Source: Ooceraea biroi (Eukaryota > Arthropoda > Insecta > Hymenoptera > Formicidae). Taken from it: DNA of 64,000 nucleotides. Each line of letters begins with the position of its first letter. Position 1 is the first letter of the stretch. Positions 14,542 through 25,724 of this stretch are shown here, in pieces. A program made the translations under genes and the position numbers. Location: positions 10,990,874-11,054,873 of the forward strand of contig NC_039512.1 of assembly GCF_003672135.1 (NCBI RefSeq), read 5' to 3'. The notes below the pieces were generated by a model. The model was not told where the DNA came from. It did no database searches and worked only from the letters and a program-made list of their open reading frames with translations.

Positions 14542-14673
14542 AAGCATTGAAGTCTCCACAGAGCCTGCGCAGTGTCACTCTGAAGCATCGAAATCTCCGA
14601 GCACGCCCGGCGCCAATGCGTGACGTGAATCCCTAGCCATCTCCTTAGTCCACACGCGGAGACTTCAACGCTT
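14542..14673. repeat. Imperfect inverted repeat, 16-bp arms, 100-bp spacer
   Basis: AAGCATTGAAGTCTCC at 14542-14557 is the reverse complement of 14658-14673 except for one base. A third, direct, diverged copy (GCATCGAAATCTCC) lies between them at about 14584-14597. The spacer is GC-rich inside AT-rich surroundings. Function is unknown; it could be a small transposon remnant. Confidence 0.5.
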
Positions 14674-17600
14674 CGCGTCGCGTTGCATCGCCAACATTGT
14701 TAGTCGTATCTACATAGCAAATCGTCGCTCAACCGGTCGGTTAAATAAAGCAGCAAAATTAGATCACAAGTGCAATACATTAATCATGTCAAGTACACGA
14801 TAACAGTATTAATTAAACTTTAATATACAATCTACGAAGACGATATTAACGAAAGACACTTTAGTATATATTTTATGCACTCCTACTTGCATAAATCGGT
14901 TTCTTATCTTTCTTTCGTATCTTAGCTTTTAAACTTTATTCACTGTCTTTGTTGCTGTGATATCTGACTTTTTAATAAATTTGCATTTTGCATTCCGCGC
15001 GACTGCTGTCGCTAGCTCGCGAGAGAATGCCCGCGCAAATCGCGATTTAATAAATTAGCGGAGTCAGTACTTTTATTTCAACGCACGGCGTACAATAATC
15101 ACTGTTGTTACCCTACCACGCGCGACTATAAATACAACCGGATTTACATAACCGGGACTAGCCGGGCCTGCCTATTAATATGCATCGAGATACTTGTCAA
15201 CGATGATTTTCTCGTGCGAAAATTAAGTCAATCCCCGACAAGTGACTGAGATATATAATTAATAGCTGTATTTTCAGAATCTACACTTCTCGCCGCAGAA
15301 AAACGTAATAATCAGCAGCATGCGTAATTAACATACACGCGGGAGTAAAATTTTCCACGGAGGCCCGCGCGTCGGGTTCCATTATCTACGCGCTAACATT
15401 AAGCGATAACGGCCTCGAAATCGTGTAGACACCTCATAAAATTACATTCAGAACGCGCGATGCGGTGTGCATCTTCCATGTGTCGACTGTATCGAGGCAG
15501 AACCTGCGCGCGATTAAAAAGAAACGCTTGAGTTGCTCGTAGTTTCACGGTCGCGCGATTTAGATAAATTGCCGCAGGTTGCTGCTTCTATGAAGCTACA
15601 TAAATTCAAGCCGCTTGTAGAAAATCACGCGGATTCTCGCGGCGACGCTTAAGCGAAAGTAAAAGACCCACCGGGACCTGTATTCTCACCTCGCGCGCTG
15701 ACCCATTAACGGCCGACTTGTGTCCCGTTTCTGAGAAAACATTTTGCTACAACGTCATCTGCTTTAATGATAAATAGTCCCCGCGATGAATGTATCAACC
15801 GGTAATAATGTCTGCTTGATCATTAATACGAGATCGCGCAAAAATAAAAGGCAATTGTATAAAATTTTCTGAATAGGTTGTCTTAGATGTATCTGGTGAC
15901 CTTTTTTAACCATAGCTTCTTTGATTAAGATAGAGACCGTTTGTCCTTAGTGAAAGTATCGAAAGATGTTATCGCCAACATACACATCAGCAGAGTTGAT
16001 GTTCTTTTCATTAAAATAAAATGAAAGATCCGACAAAAAGAAGAAGAAGAACGTTAGTGGATTGTCAATCTTGACCGGTTCATTGTCGATGTCGTTGAAC
16101 TTGACCGAGGATTTCACTTTCCTCGAGCAAACTATTGGGGAAGAGAGCAGCACGTGAATAATTCATGCGCGCCCTGTTCCACAGGATGAGCCACTTAATG
16201 ATTCCTTTTTCCTCAATGGCCGGGGCCTCATACCTCCGCTCATTATATCGGGGAACCTTGAACCTAACCGTCGACGACCTCTCTCGGATAGACCTTCTTA
16301 AAATAAACCTTCAAAGAAGCGACCTTCTCGCAATACGAGGAACACGTCTTTGTCTAAAATCTGCCGATTTCAGCTTATTTCAATCTGCTTGACGTTATTT
16401 TAATTGCGATCAATGAAGTTGCAGTCTCATCGCCTTTAATCTTCAACTTTATCATTATAAGTGCGTGTCTTAGGAGAGAATTTTTATCGTTTTCCATCAT
16501 CTTTAACGGCCATTCGGTTTAATATCGTTTAATATTGTCGAACGTTGAACGTATCCTGCAATTTGGGAGTCATCAAAGAATTACAGATCGATATGTATTG
16601 GGGTAATAAAACTTTTATTTTAAATCGGAGTCGGAGTTATTCGCGCTCGCAAAATCAAAGACGACGAAATTGCATTTCGGTGCGCTGCGGGATTCCACGG
16701 AATTCCCTGGGTCTTCGAGAGTGCGTAATAGATCGGTGGCGGCGCGTTCCATTTTCATCTAATTGGCCGCTCGCTTTGGATTTTGCGCGCTCTTAATTGC
16801 GGCCAAGAAAGTATCAAGCGGGGCCGGCATAAAACCTCCGCTTCTGCCTGTGTCCGCGTGCATCCGCGCCAGCGGAATCTTCGAGATTAAATAAACGCCG
16901 TCGCCGTCGTCACTAAAAACGCCTCTCGCTTTAATCTTCAGCTTCTTTTTTTTCAACATAACTGCACGGTTTTTACATAAGTGGAATCGAGTCACCGCCG
17001 GGAGATTGAAAACTTTCTTGTTAGGAATAGTAAGACCCGTTAAACGCGATAATTACGATGTAAAGAATTTTCATGTTAAACCGCAGTCGTTTTTATTTGC
17101 TCAAGATTTCAGATTGTAATATCGAGATCATCCAGTGAATCATAGACTGGAAAATTTGATACAACACTTTAATACGAAGAAAATACAAGGCATCACGTCA
17201 TGGAGGGGCAAAAAATTTGCATCGCGCGGATTACACACGCATTACGTGTGAACGCGTTCGCAACTATGTGGTGCGACAGGTCGTAGGCTAAACGACAATA
17301 AATCTTGCTTTAAGGGCGAGACGGGGAGGGGCAGGGGAAGTGCTCCGGATCAAAGTTTTTGCGACGAGACAGAGAAACTGCTTGCTCCGGATCGACGAAG
17401 CATTGGGACGATTACATTAGCTCGGCGTGCGATGCTTATCTCTTTGTACGCACGATTAAATTGATTTATAGGTAAACGTTAGAGGCGGCGGCGACGGCGT
17501 TTATCCGCCAGACCCGTAACCAGGACACGAAGAACATTTCCCCGCTCGTTGCGGGCCCGGATACTCCGTACTCTGTACTTTTTTATCAATACGGCAAATC

Positions 17601-19859
17601 TTTTGAGTTCAGATATTTGAAGACGATTGTCTATATTTTTGTGATAAATGTTAGTATTATGCATTATAATGTAACACAAAATAATTCGTTGGATCAAACT
17701 GAGATCTTGGAAATATATTTTTGCACTGATGTGATTGCTTTTTAATAACATCTCTTTATAAAAATCGTGTTTCGAGTTTAGATATTAAAAAGTGCTAATA
17801 TATGTGTAATAACTTCCAGTTTTTTATTATTATTTCTTTTAGCGGAAGTAATTATTACACATTTTTATACATTGCTTCGCGAAAGTGTGATTTAGTATTT
17901 TATTTTTTATTTAATTTTATTAATTTTAAATTTTTCGATTATAAGATTTATATTTTTATTTCCCTTCTTCTTCAGATCTTAAAATAAAAATAAAAACTGA
18001 GGAGAAGAAGAAATTTATACCAATTGCAACTGAAAATTTAAGAGAAAGAGAAAAGGGAGTAGCTAAGTTTGATCTCACGGGGTGCGTTTCGCTCGTATCA
18101 CGGGCGTGGAGTTCACCCACTAGATCGAGAGTGGGTGTGAGCCGCCATTGGAATTCGATGTTATCTCACTGACAGATACGAGATCGACCGCCGCGTGACG
18201 CGCTTTTTTCCCATTGCGAACGTTTCTTTCTTTTCCACGCGACTCGCGATTGCGATTGCACGATCCCTCAGCTAATCGCCGGCAGGAGAGGGGATGGTGA
18301 GGGGCGGTATAGAATTCGCGCAATTTGCATCACGATCGTTATCCGGCGACGTAGAATCTACTAAAGCGAACCGCCCTTACGGCGATATCTCGGTCTTCGG
18401 GCCGATGTAGATTATGAGCGCAATAACGATAATGGCGTCGACGACAAATGGCAGCGGAAACCAGGACAAACGAAAGGCGTGCGATTCAAGAGAAGGGCTG
18501 CCGATCGACCCAATTAAAGTAACTTTCATGGCCAATTGGCGAATCAATTGACAAATCAATTGGCGAACACTAAACGGGATCCGTTGATCTCAACGGTTCC
18601 CCGGTCCAAGGATCCATCCATCGCGCAATTGCTGACGTCACGTGCACCGCTGGATGCAATAAAGGGGTGTGAACGATCATCAACGCTGTCGTCTCTGTCT
18701 CGTTAACGTCGTCGTGGCGATGCGGATGAGCGCGTGATCAGCAGTTATCCCGGGAAACATCCGTCTCCCCACGGCCGGTCCGAGATAAAAAGCTGCGGAT
18801 TGCATCGCGAGGAATGCAGGAATATTCCGCGTTAACATAGTTGTTCGTAGGTACACTAGGCGCCATAAATACTTGCGTAGGGTACTCTCTTGAATAATCT
18901 TACAGATTTTTACACATCACATTTTTCTCATCAATTACCGTAGTCTTATATTAAAAATTTGTTCTCCGAAAAAAACGATGAGAAACGAATAACAAAATTT
19001 ATTTATATTACGAATATAGAAAAATGTCTAAAAATGTTTTTGCGATTTTCTGGGTGAAATCTGAATTCTTTTTATACGGATAATGTTAAACACAAAATTA
19101 TTATATGAGTACAGACAAGTGCTCAAGATGGCGAAGCCATCCAAAGACCAGCCATGCGCGTCAAAAAGCCTTTGTCAGTTCCTGCGACCGATCATAACAG
19201 CGCGTGACGGATATTTCTTTCTTTCCTCTCCTCTCGTCACCTCGACTCGTAACTTCCACGAATCTCTGGTCTAACGATTACGAGATTACATTGCCGGAGC
19301 AAAAAAAAGCAGCGTGATCTGAATTATTTCGAAATTCATTGTGGACCCGATCGCGACCCGCGGAAAAACTTTACGATCGCCTGGAACAAAGAACACAAGA
19401 TTCGAAAATTTGACAAATTTGGAACTTCCTTATGTAAAGATGCAAATCAAAATCCGCGGATTCCGTGGAAATCGTAAGAAGGAGTATTCAAATAACAATT
19501 TTCAAAATACTTGACTTTGCGTGCGCGTCTGCAGCCCCAAATCTTCTCGTCTATCGTGTGCCTTGTCTCATCGGACAGATTCCCTGAAATGACCGCTACA
19601 AGTCTATCAGTTGCACGCAACAGCAACCCGATGTTTCGGTATTTATTCTGAAACGCCTTGTATACACTCTCTGACCGATTTGCGGTTTGGGAAAAACGGT
19701 GACGGATGACCGTGCGGAATTTGACACGCGTGACTTCAGGATGATCTCGTTCGCGATGTCGGCGTCGGTGAAGTCATATAATTACGGTGCGCGGACAAAG
19801 GATGTGGAACGTCGTGCGAAAAAGCGCGCGTGACCGACTCGCCACCGCCGCCATCGGCC

Positions 19860-19892
19860 GTGTCGTCGTCGTCGTCATCGTCATCGTCGTCG
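19860..19892. repeat. TCG trinucleotide microsatellite
   Basis: Run of GTC/GTCATC units in noncoding DNA. It generates false poly-Val and poly-Thr frames. Confidence 0.8.
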
Positions 19893-20122
19893 AAAGAAAG
19901 AAAGTGACCATACGAGCCATACGTTTGCTATCTCGCGTTCGGGACCAAAAAAAAAGAAGGCGGTCGAGGGCGGTCGACGAGTTTTCGCCGGCCTGATCGG
20001 AGACGACAAGAAACGATCTGGAGGGACCAGTATTCCTATTCTGCAATTTCTTAATTAATGAGGACATAAAAAAGACATGCATTAAGAGTTTTGAAGCTTG
20101 TAACAATGAAAATAAAAAAATA

Positions 20123-20584
20123 TTGGGCTGACCGGAAAAATCGTGCGGATTCTTTTAGCAAAATTTAAACGCAAAACTTTGTATTAGGAATTATAATAAC
20201 ATTAAAAAGACGCAATTTATTATAATATTCAATTAATAATACAAAAAACTTTGCATCGATGTAGTGCCGTCAAAACAATCGATCGAACAACACCAGAATG
20301 TTGTGCGATCTTGAATTCAAGGTTGATGTTTGGTAGAGTACTGGTAATTTCAAGGATGCACAAGATGGGTGTGTATGTGTATATGTATTCTTATACTTTC
20401 ATTATATAAAAAATGTTCATTTAAGATTATAATTTTTACGGCTTCATTTAACTGATGATGCAAAAAATCTGAGTTTAACACACTAGAGATGCATAATCGC
20501 ATTAATAGCGATGCGTCTGTTTTAATGCCAAAGTCTGTTTTGTGTCAATTTAATAAATAAATATGATTTTTCTGGACAGCAGAG
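20123..20584. mobile_element. Mariner-derived MITE or remnant
   Basis: The left end after a TA reads TTGGGCTGACCGGAAAAATC, which resembles terminal repeats of insect mariner elements. The right end, read on the opposite strand from about 20584, contains GCTGTCCAGAAAAATC, an imperfect copy (two differences over 16 bases). The interior of about 460 bp carries no transposase reading frame, so this is a non-autonomous or deleted copy. The right end lies only 24 bp from the splice donor of the minus-strand exon at 20609-20667. Confidence 0.5.
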
Positions 20585-20608
20585 AAATAAAAACATTTAT
20601 GAACTTAC

Positions 20609-20667
20609 CTTCAAGATCGTGCTTGGCCTGAACCGGATTCTTCAGTATCACGAATTGGCCGCAATCT
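20609..20667 (-). CDS. Isolated coding exon of an unrecognised gene
   Basis: A 59-nt block bounded on the minus strand by an acceptor (TTCAACAG) and a consensus donor (GAAG followed by GTAAGTTC). Only one of its three frames is open throughout. It reads Asp-Cys-Gly-Gln-Phe-Val-Ile-Leu-Lys-Asn-Pro-Val-Gln-Ala-Lys-His-Asp-Leu-Glu with one spare base at each end, so it would join neighbouring exons in split codons. Composition is that of an ordinary folded or extracellular protein. I do not recognise the family. Partner exons are not visible: the next one downstream would lie below 20.6 kb, across a possibly very long intron. A chance open block is possible, although good signals at both ends and a single open frame argue for an exon. 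Confidence 0.45.
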
Positions 20668-21821
20668 CTGTTGAATGTAAAAACATCAATATATTTATTG
20701 TATATTCAGTAATATTTTGGAAAACGAAAGTTCGTCCAATTCTCATTATATAGATAAATCCTAGAAAAATTTCAACCTTCCTGTTTTCTAGGAATCGGGA
20801 GAAGACTCTCTTTAATGTTCAAGTGCGCTTCTTATCGAGTCGAGTATCATCTTGAACGATCTTTTTCTCTTTTTGCTACTAAGGAGATATCAACATTATC
20901 GATTTACACAACATCGCAATTAACATAATTTTAATATTATAAAATATTACGTGAAGAGAAAGAGAATAGAATGAAATAAGGAAACATGACACACTGTGAA
21001 AAGCAAATGGAACATCTTCGAATTAATGATGGTATAATCAGAAAGCGTAAGATTATGAAATTGGAGATTTCTCAGCAGCCTTTTCTCAGAGCATATCTTT
21101 TCTGTTCGCGGTTGTCAATGGCGCCAACAGTTACCTCGACGTCTTATTTAACCGGGCGCGGAGTTTCGGAATTGCGGAGAGATTCGGCGGTCGTGAAACA
21201 ACGGTAAATCGAGAGAGGCCGAAATATGCACGCACGCGTACATGAACAAGCGATACGCTCGATTATTCGCGCATCCGGATATACGTCTCTCTTTCAGGGC
21301 GCGCTGAAAAATGTGCATCCACGTGGTGGAGGAGACGCACAATAATCCGCGGGTATTCGAAAAGCCGGCGGGAATGCCAGACAAGAGGCTCAGATAGAAC
21401 GACGTCGTTTGTCATATCGCGCCCACGAGCTTCGCGCTCGAATAAAAGAAAACCCGGACGCGCCAATGCGACAATAATTGTCGATTTTCTGTAGGCAATG
21501 AAAGACATCTAGCTATGGACACGCGAAGAATCGCGCCTTATTGATGGTAAGAAGAATTCCAAACCATCGCTATTGTCATTGAAATGCCTTCGACACAGAA
21601 ATCTTCAAAGAATGTCAGCCAGTCGTGCTTTCAATATTCTAATTTTGTCTTATCTCATTTATTAAGTTAATAAGTTGCAGATATATTGACACAGAATTTG
21701 CACATATTCGTGCAGATGTACTTTAAAGTATTTCTAAAATACATCTTTTAAGCATTTCTTATAAAATAATTTTTACTTTGGAATTTTTTGTTAAGAAAGC
21801 GATTAGAATTGAATTATATAT
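20668..21821. other. No gene seen
   Basis: Upstream, on the minus strand, of the isolated exon. AT-rich apart from a CpG-rich block at 21110-21530. Frames there are short, overlap on opposite strands and show no motif. Confidence 0.5.
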
Positions 21822-21823
21822 TA

Positions 21824-23061
21824 GGGGTGTGATTTAGTTTTGAGGGTTTTTTTGCTCAAAAACGCATGTATTTAAATATGATAATGAATGAATACCTTAA
21901 TCAAAATATTTTCCTTCGTTTTCTATCACTTTTTCCCATCTTTCTGGCAAGAGATGGATTCCACCACGATAAAATGACTCTTCTTTTCAGTTGATCCATT
22001 CGTCGACGAATTTTCGCACTTCTTCGAAATTATGAAAGTGTGTATCCTCTAAAGCGTGTTGCATCGACCGGAACAAATAATAATCGCATGGAGAATACGC
22101 GGGGTGCGGTAAGACTTGCCATTCAAGCTCTAATAGTGTTTGTTTCACTGATAACGCAACGTCAGGTCGAGCGTTGTCACGAAGAAGAATCACTTTCCGT
22201 CGTTTACTCGCAATTGGTGGTCGTTTTTGGTCCAATGCTTGCTTCAACTTGTACAATTGGTGTCGATAACGATCAGCCGTGACAGTCTCATGCGGATTTA
22301 ACAGCCTATACCTTCTTCATCCCACCAAATACAGAGCATTACTTTTGAACCGTCAATATTGCGTCTCGGAGTGGATGTTGACGGTTGGCCTGGATCCACC
22401 CATGATTTTCTGCGTTTGGGATTATCAAAATAGATCCACTTTTCATCCCCAGTAACAATCCGAGACAAAAGACTCTTCTTTTTTTGCCTGGCGATCAACG
22501 AAATGCAAATGTTCAAATGGCACTTTCCGATAATTGATGTCGAACCCATTTCCCTTCTTTCTGAATTTTTCCCATTTCATGTAAATGTTTGGTAACTGTT
22601 GTATGATCAATATTTAATGCTCTGGCAAGTTCTGAAGTAGATTGTGTTGGATTTTCGTGCAATAATGCTTGCAAATCTGCATTTTCAAGCTTTCTTAGTT
22701 GTCCCGAGCGTTCTTTGTCCTTCACATCAGTATCACGACTTTTAAAGCGTCTAAACCAGTATTCACACGTCTTAATTGATGGGGCAGAATCACCATAAGT
22801 TTCCACAAGAATTCTATAACCGTCAGCCGCAGTTTTCTTTTGATTAAAAAACAAAAGCAACGCATGTCGAAAATGCTGTTTCGGAAGTTGCATTTTTACG
22901 ATGATACAAACACGGCTCTTATTGCATCTATTGCTATAATGCTACTAAATGTCATGGATAATGTCAACACTGTAAGAAACAACAGTTATCGGAAACAGCT
23001 ATTGGAACAAACTGACACTACAGCCATCTGTTGCAAAACCCTCAAAACTAAATCACACTCC
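21824..23061 (-). mobile_element. Mariner-family DNA transposon, both ends present, decayed
   Basis: About 1238 bp, flanked by the TA target duplication expected of Tc1/mariner insertions (21822-21823 and 23062-23063). The terminal inverted repeats are about 25 bp: the left begins GGGGTGTGATTTAGTTTTGA, and the right end is its reverse complement with one difference. The interior encodes a mariner transposase on the minus strand that is broken by frameshifts, a stop and a small deletion. With both ends intact it could in principle still be mobilised by a related transposase supplied elsewhere; that is inference. Confidence 0.9.
21897..22893 (-). pseudogene. Mariner transposase, inactivated
   Basis: The product would be a cut-and-paste transposase of the IS630/Tc1/mariner superfamily. 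Starting at 22893, the N-terminal helix-turn-helix region (start MQLPKQHFRHALLLFF; motif CEYWFRRFKSRDTDVKD) is open for 126 codons and ends after HQLSESAI. The reading then shifts frame to a segment with the first catalytic Asp (VTGDEKWIYF), shifts again after DEEGIGC, and resumes with the second Asp (RDNARPD) and the third region (YSPCDYYLF). A TGA near 21987 interrupts the last helix region, which continues to a stop at 21897. Against the D,D34D mariner standard, about four residues are missing between the second and third catalytic Asp, just before CDYYLF. Length is about 330 codons, close to the usual 345. Clearly non-functional. Confidence 0.92.
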
Positions 23062-24236
23062 TAATAATTTATTAAGTATTTATATTGCGGAATGTACATT
23101 CTGCGTGATAATAATTTATTAACTGGTCGGCCCACTCGGTACTCCAATTTTCATTTATCTAATCGTTACTTGCATTTCAACCGGTTGCTACACTTGCAAA
23201 CAAGTTACTAAATGCTATAAAGAAGATAATGCTAAAAAAGAAGAAATAAGCGTATTTATATAAGCTTCTGATGAATATATTATTCGAGAAATAATTGAGG
23301 AAAACATATTGTACATGGAAGAAGAAATGAGAAAATGCCAACAGGTCAAGAGATCGGACTTAAAGAAAGACAAAAAGATGCGAAGAAAAACGAGCGATCC
23401 ACTCAACTTCTCTCGAGTTGATGAGTCCAAATTAGATCACACGAAGTCCGAGAAGACTAAAAGTGGCGACGCTCGTATAGCTTCGAGGAAGCGCGAGTGA
23501 TCACGTCTCACGGATCTCGAGTTTGCTCATCTCTTTCTCGTCATCTTGTAGCACGTCAAGGACTCGAAGCGTGAACTAAGACGCTTGTTCGACTTGTGTT
23601 TCTTCTGTGTTTGTTACAACATGGCATGTGTCTATGTGTGCATACGAGTGCGTATACGTGCGTGTGTTCTACGTGACGCAATCGGATGCCAACGGCTGCA
23701 GCAGATCCTGGCGTGCTCGTGTTTTGCGGATGCTACCGGCTAACGGTCGCTGATACACGAAGCCACGCAAAATACACGTACACGTATACGCGATTAACAA
23801 GCACGCAAGGATACGAAGCCGTGGCAAGCGGGGCCCAATGACGTCAGGCCTGGTGAAGTGGTGAATGGGCCCCAAAGTTTCGAAGTTTAGCTTGCCGATT
23901 CCGCCAAGAGAGGCGCAAGCTGTCGACTGCAAAAATCTGTTGAGAAATCGGTCGATATAAAGTTGAAAAGATTTTTTTATTATTAATTTCTGATTTTCTG
24001 TGGAAGTAACGATTAGATTAATTTAAACGTTTTTATCAAAATGAATGGAATATTTTTCCTGGAGTAAATATTGCATATCACGTTCATGTACATTTTCTCA
24101 TACAGTTGATAAAGTTGCGATTGATAATATTGATTGCCAAATTGTACTATTATTATATTATATTATGCTAATATATTACTTATAGTTATATCAGAAACTT
24201 TTGTGTCATGATTTACTAAAATTCTGTATATTATAA
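23062..24236. other. No gene seen; CpG-rich block with a CRE palindrome
   Basis: AT-rich flanks surround a GC-richer block at about 23480-23930. Within it is TGACGTCA at 23839-23846, a full cAMP-response-element palindrome. A minus-strand open frame (23669-23932) has no recognisable motif. The block could be a promoter, but nothing else supports it. Confidence 0.4.
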
Positions 24237-24238
24237 TA

Positions 24239-24795
24239 CAGGGTGAGGCACCTAAAACAGGCCACCTGAATATCTCGGCTGTTATTGGTGATAGAAAAAA
24301 ATGTGTCAGACCAAACTTGCATGGTTTCGAGGGACACATAATTTGTTCTAAATAATTTTTTATTAGGTGGACGCGTAGAGGTCATATGAAGGTCAACTTC
24401 GTTTTTTTAAAGGGTATGATATGTGTTTTTACGTACCATCTAGTAGAGCGTTTGAAGATGCGCACATTGATCTACGGGTCAAAATCATTCAAGGTCACTG
24501 AAGGCTAAAATTGCTAAGTGCTAGAACTTTTTCATTTCCGAGTTTACGGTATTTTCAATAGCAGAGAACTCTAGGCAATATAAAAAATAATGATATCATC
24601 AACTCAGAACTTCTCGGAAAAGAAAAAATTTCTAACGGCTAGAACTTTTTCATTTCTGAATTTACGGTATTTTCAATAGCAGAGAACTCTAGGCAATATA
24701 ACCTCGAAACCATGCAAGTTTGGTCTGGCACATTTTTTTCTATCACCAATAACAGCCGAGATGTTCAGGTGGCCTGTTTTAGGTGCCTCACTCTG
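24239..24795. mobile_element. Foldback element with CAGGGTG ends
   Basis: Two arms of about 95 bp (24239-24333 and 24702-24795) are near-perfect reverse complements. The left arm starts CAGGGTGAGGCACCTAAAAC and TA flanks both sides (24237-24238 and 24796-24797). Between the arms, a segment of about 60 bp is present twice in direct orientation (24521-24580 and 24639-24700, sharing CTAGAACTTTTTCATTTC). There is no open reading frame of note, so this is a non-autonomous DNA transposon (MITE/foldback type). It shares the first seven bases with the elements at 35997 and 39030. Confidence 0.85.
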
Positions 24796-24797
24796 TA

Positions 24798-25724
24798 TAC
24801 AGAATTTCTAAATATATGGATTATAACAATCTTTATTAAAAGATGTAATTATAACATATAACGTTCAATATAAAAAGATTACAAGATATAATTGTTTAAT
24901 TAATCGTGAAAGAAAAAAGAGCTTCTACAAAATAAAACAGACAATTTTCCCAATAACATAATTAATACATTATTGGAAAAATAATTGCCGTTCTCAAAAT
25001 AATATCAGGATGAGATGAAAAATATATACAACACTTATTTATAAAATCTAAAAGTAAAATTTTTCTTTACTTTCTTTTTATTACATAAATCTCCACAATG
25101 TAGTTCGTATTTTTACAGCTTTTTCTCACTATTATAAGTGTATTTAGCGCATTATCATTCTTTTTTCTGTAATTTGCCAGAAAATATTTATAAAACATAT
25201 TTCAGTCAATTAGCGAGGTTGCAGTTCACTAAAAAATTCATCGTATCATCAATATTCGTAACGTACGTATCTATATAAAACTTTTGTCTTATTTTACAAA
25301 AGATCTACCTACAAAAAATAAGAGGGTAAAGCCGTAAAAGGTACAATATAAATTCGATAAATATACAAGAATAAATTAATGAGATTCATGCAATGGACTC
25401 CCTTGGGAAATTACCGGAGGCGAGTATCATAAGCGATCCTCCGAAATCCGCAGGAAGTTAACAATCAAATCCTCGCCAGTTTTGCAGCAAGATCAGAACC
25501 AAAGAAGTGCCCGATCATCAACTCAAAGAATCACTCAATATCACACACACGTGCTAACAAGTTCTGTGTCGGAAATTGAGTCAAACCTGATGAGGAAGAA
25601 GAAGAAGACGATGACGAGGAGGAAAGATTCCATGATCTAAGAATCTTCCGGAGTAAACAGAAATAGAGAAGAGAGACTGGCTGGTCAAAGACAAAAAAAC
25701 GCTTCTTGTCTTCGCGCGGTCAAC
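24798..25724. other. AT-rich spacer and probable 3' UTR of the serpin gene
   Basis: No coding exon seen. On the minus strand this is directly downstream of the serpin stop codon, so the part nearest 25724 is probably its 3' UTR. One AATAAA hexamer in the gene's sense lies at 25077-25082, about 640 bp past the stop; I cannot tell whether it is used. Confidence 0.4.

Larger units (their letters stand above)
12101..20120. other. Gene-free stretch, mixed composition
   Basis: I find no supportable coding exon on either strand. The GC-rich part at 12180-12900 has overlapping frames on both strands without family motifs. From 13 to 20 kb the DNA is mostly AT-rich, with short CpG-rich islands (about 13380-13460, 15350-15720, 16630-16880, 18040-18800, 19700-20000). 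An imperfect inverted repeat lies at 14542-14673 and a TCG run at 19860-19892. Confidence 0.55.

Noticed and set aside
23669..23932. 87-codon minus-strand frame with a hydrophobic stretch
   Set aside because: No motif and no convincing splice partners; probably a chance frame in a CpG-rich block.
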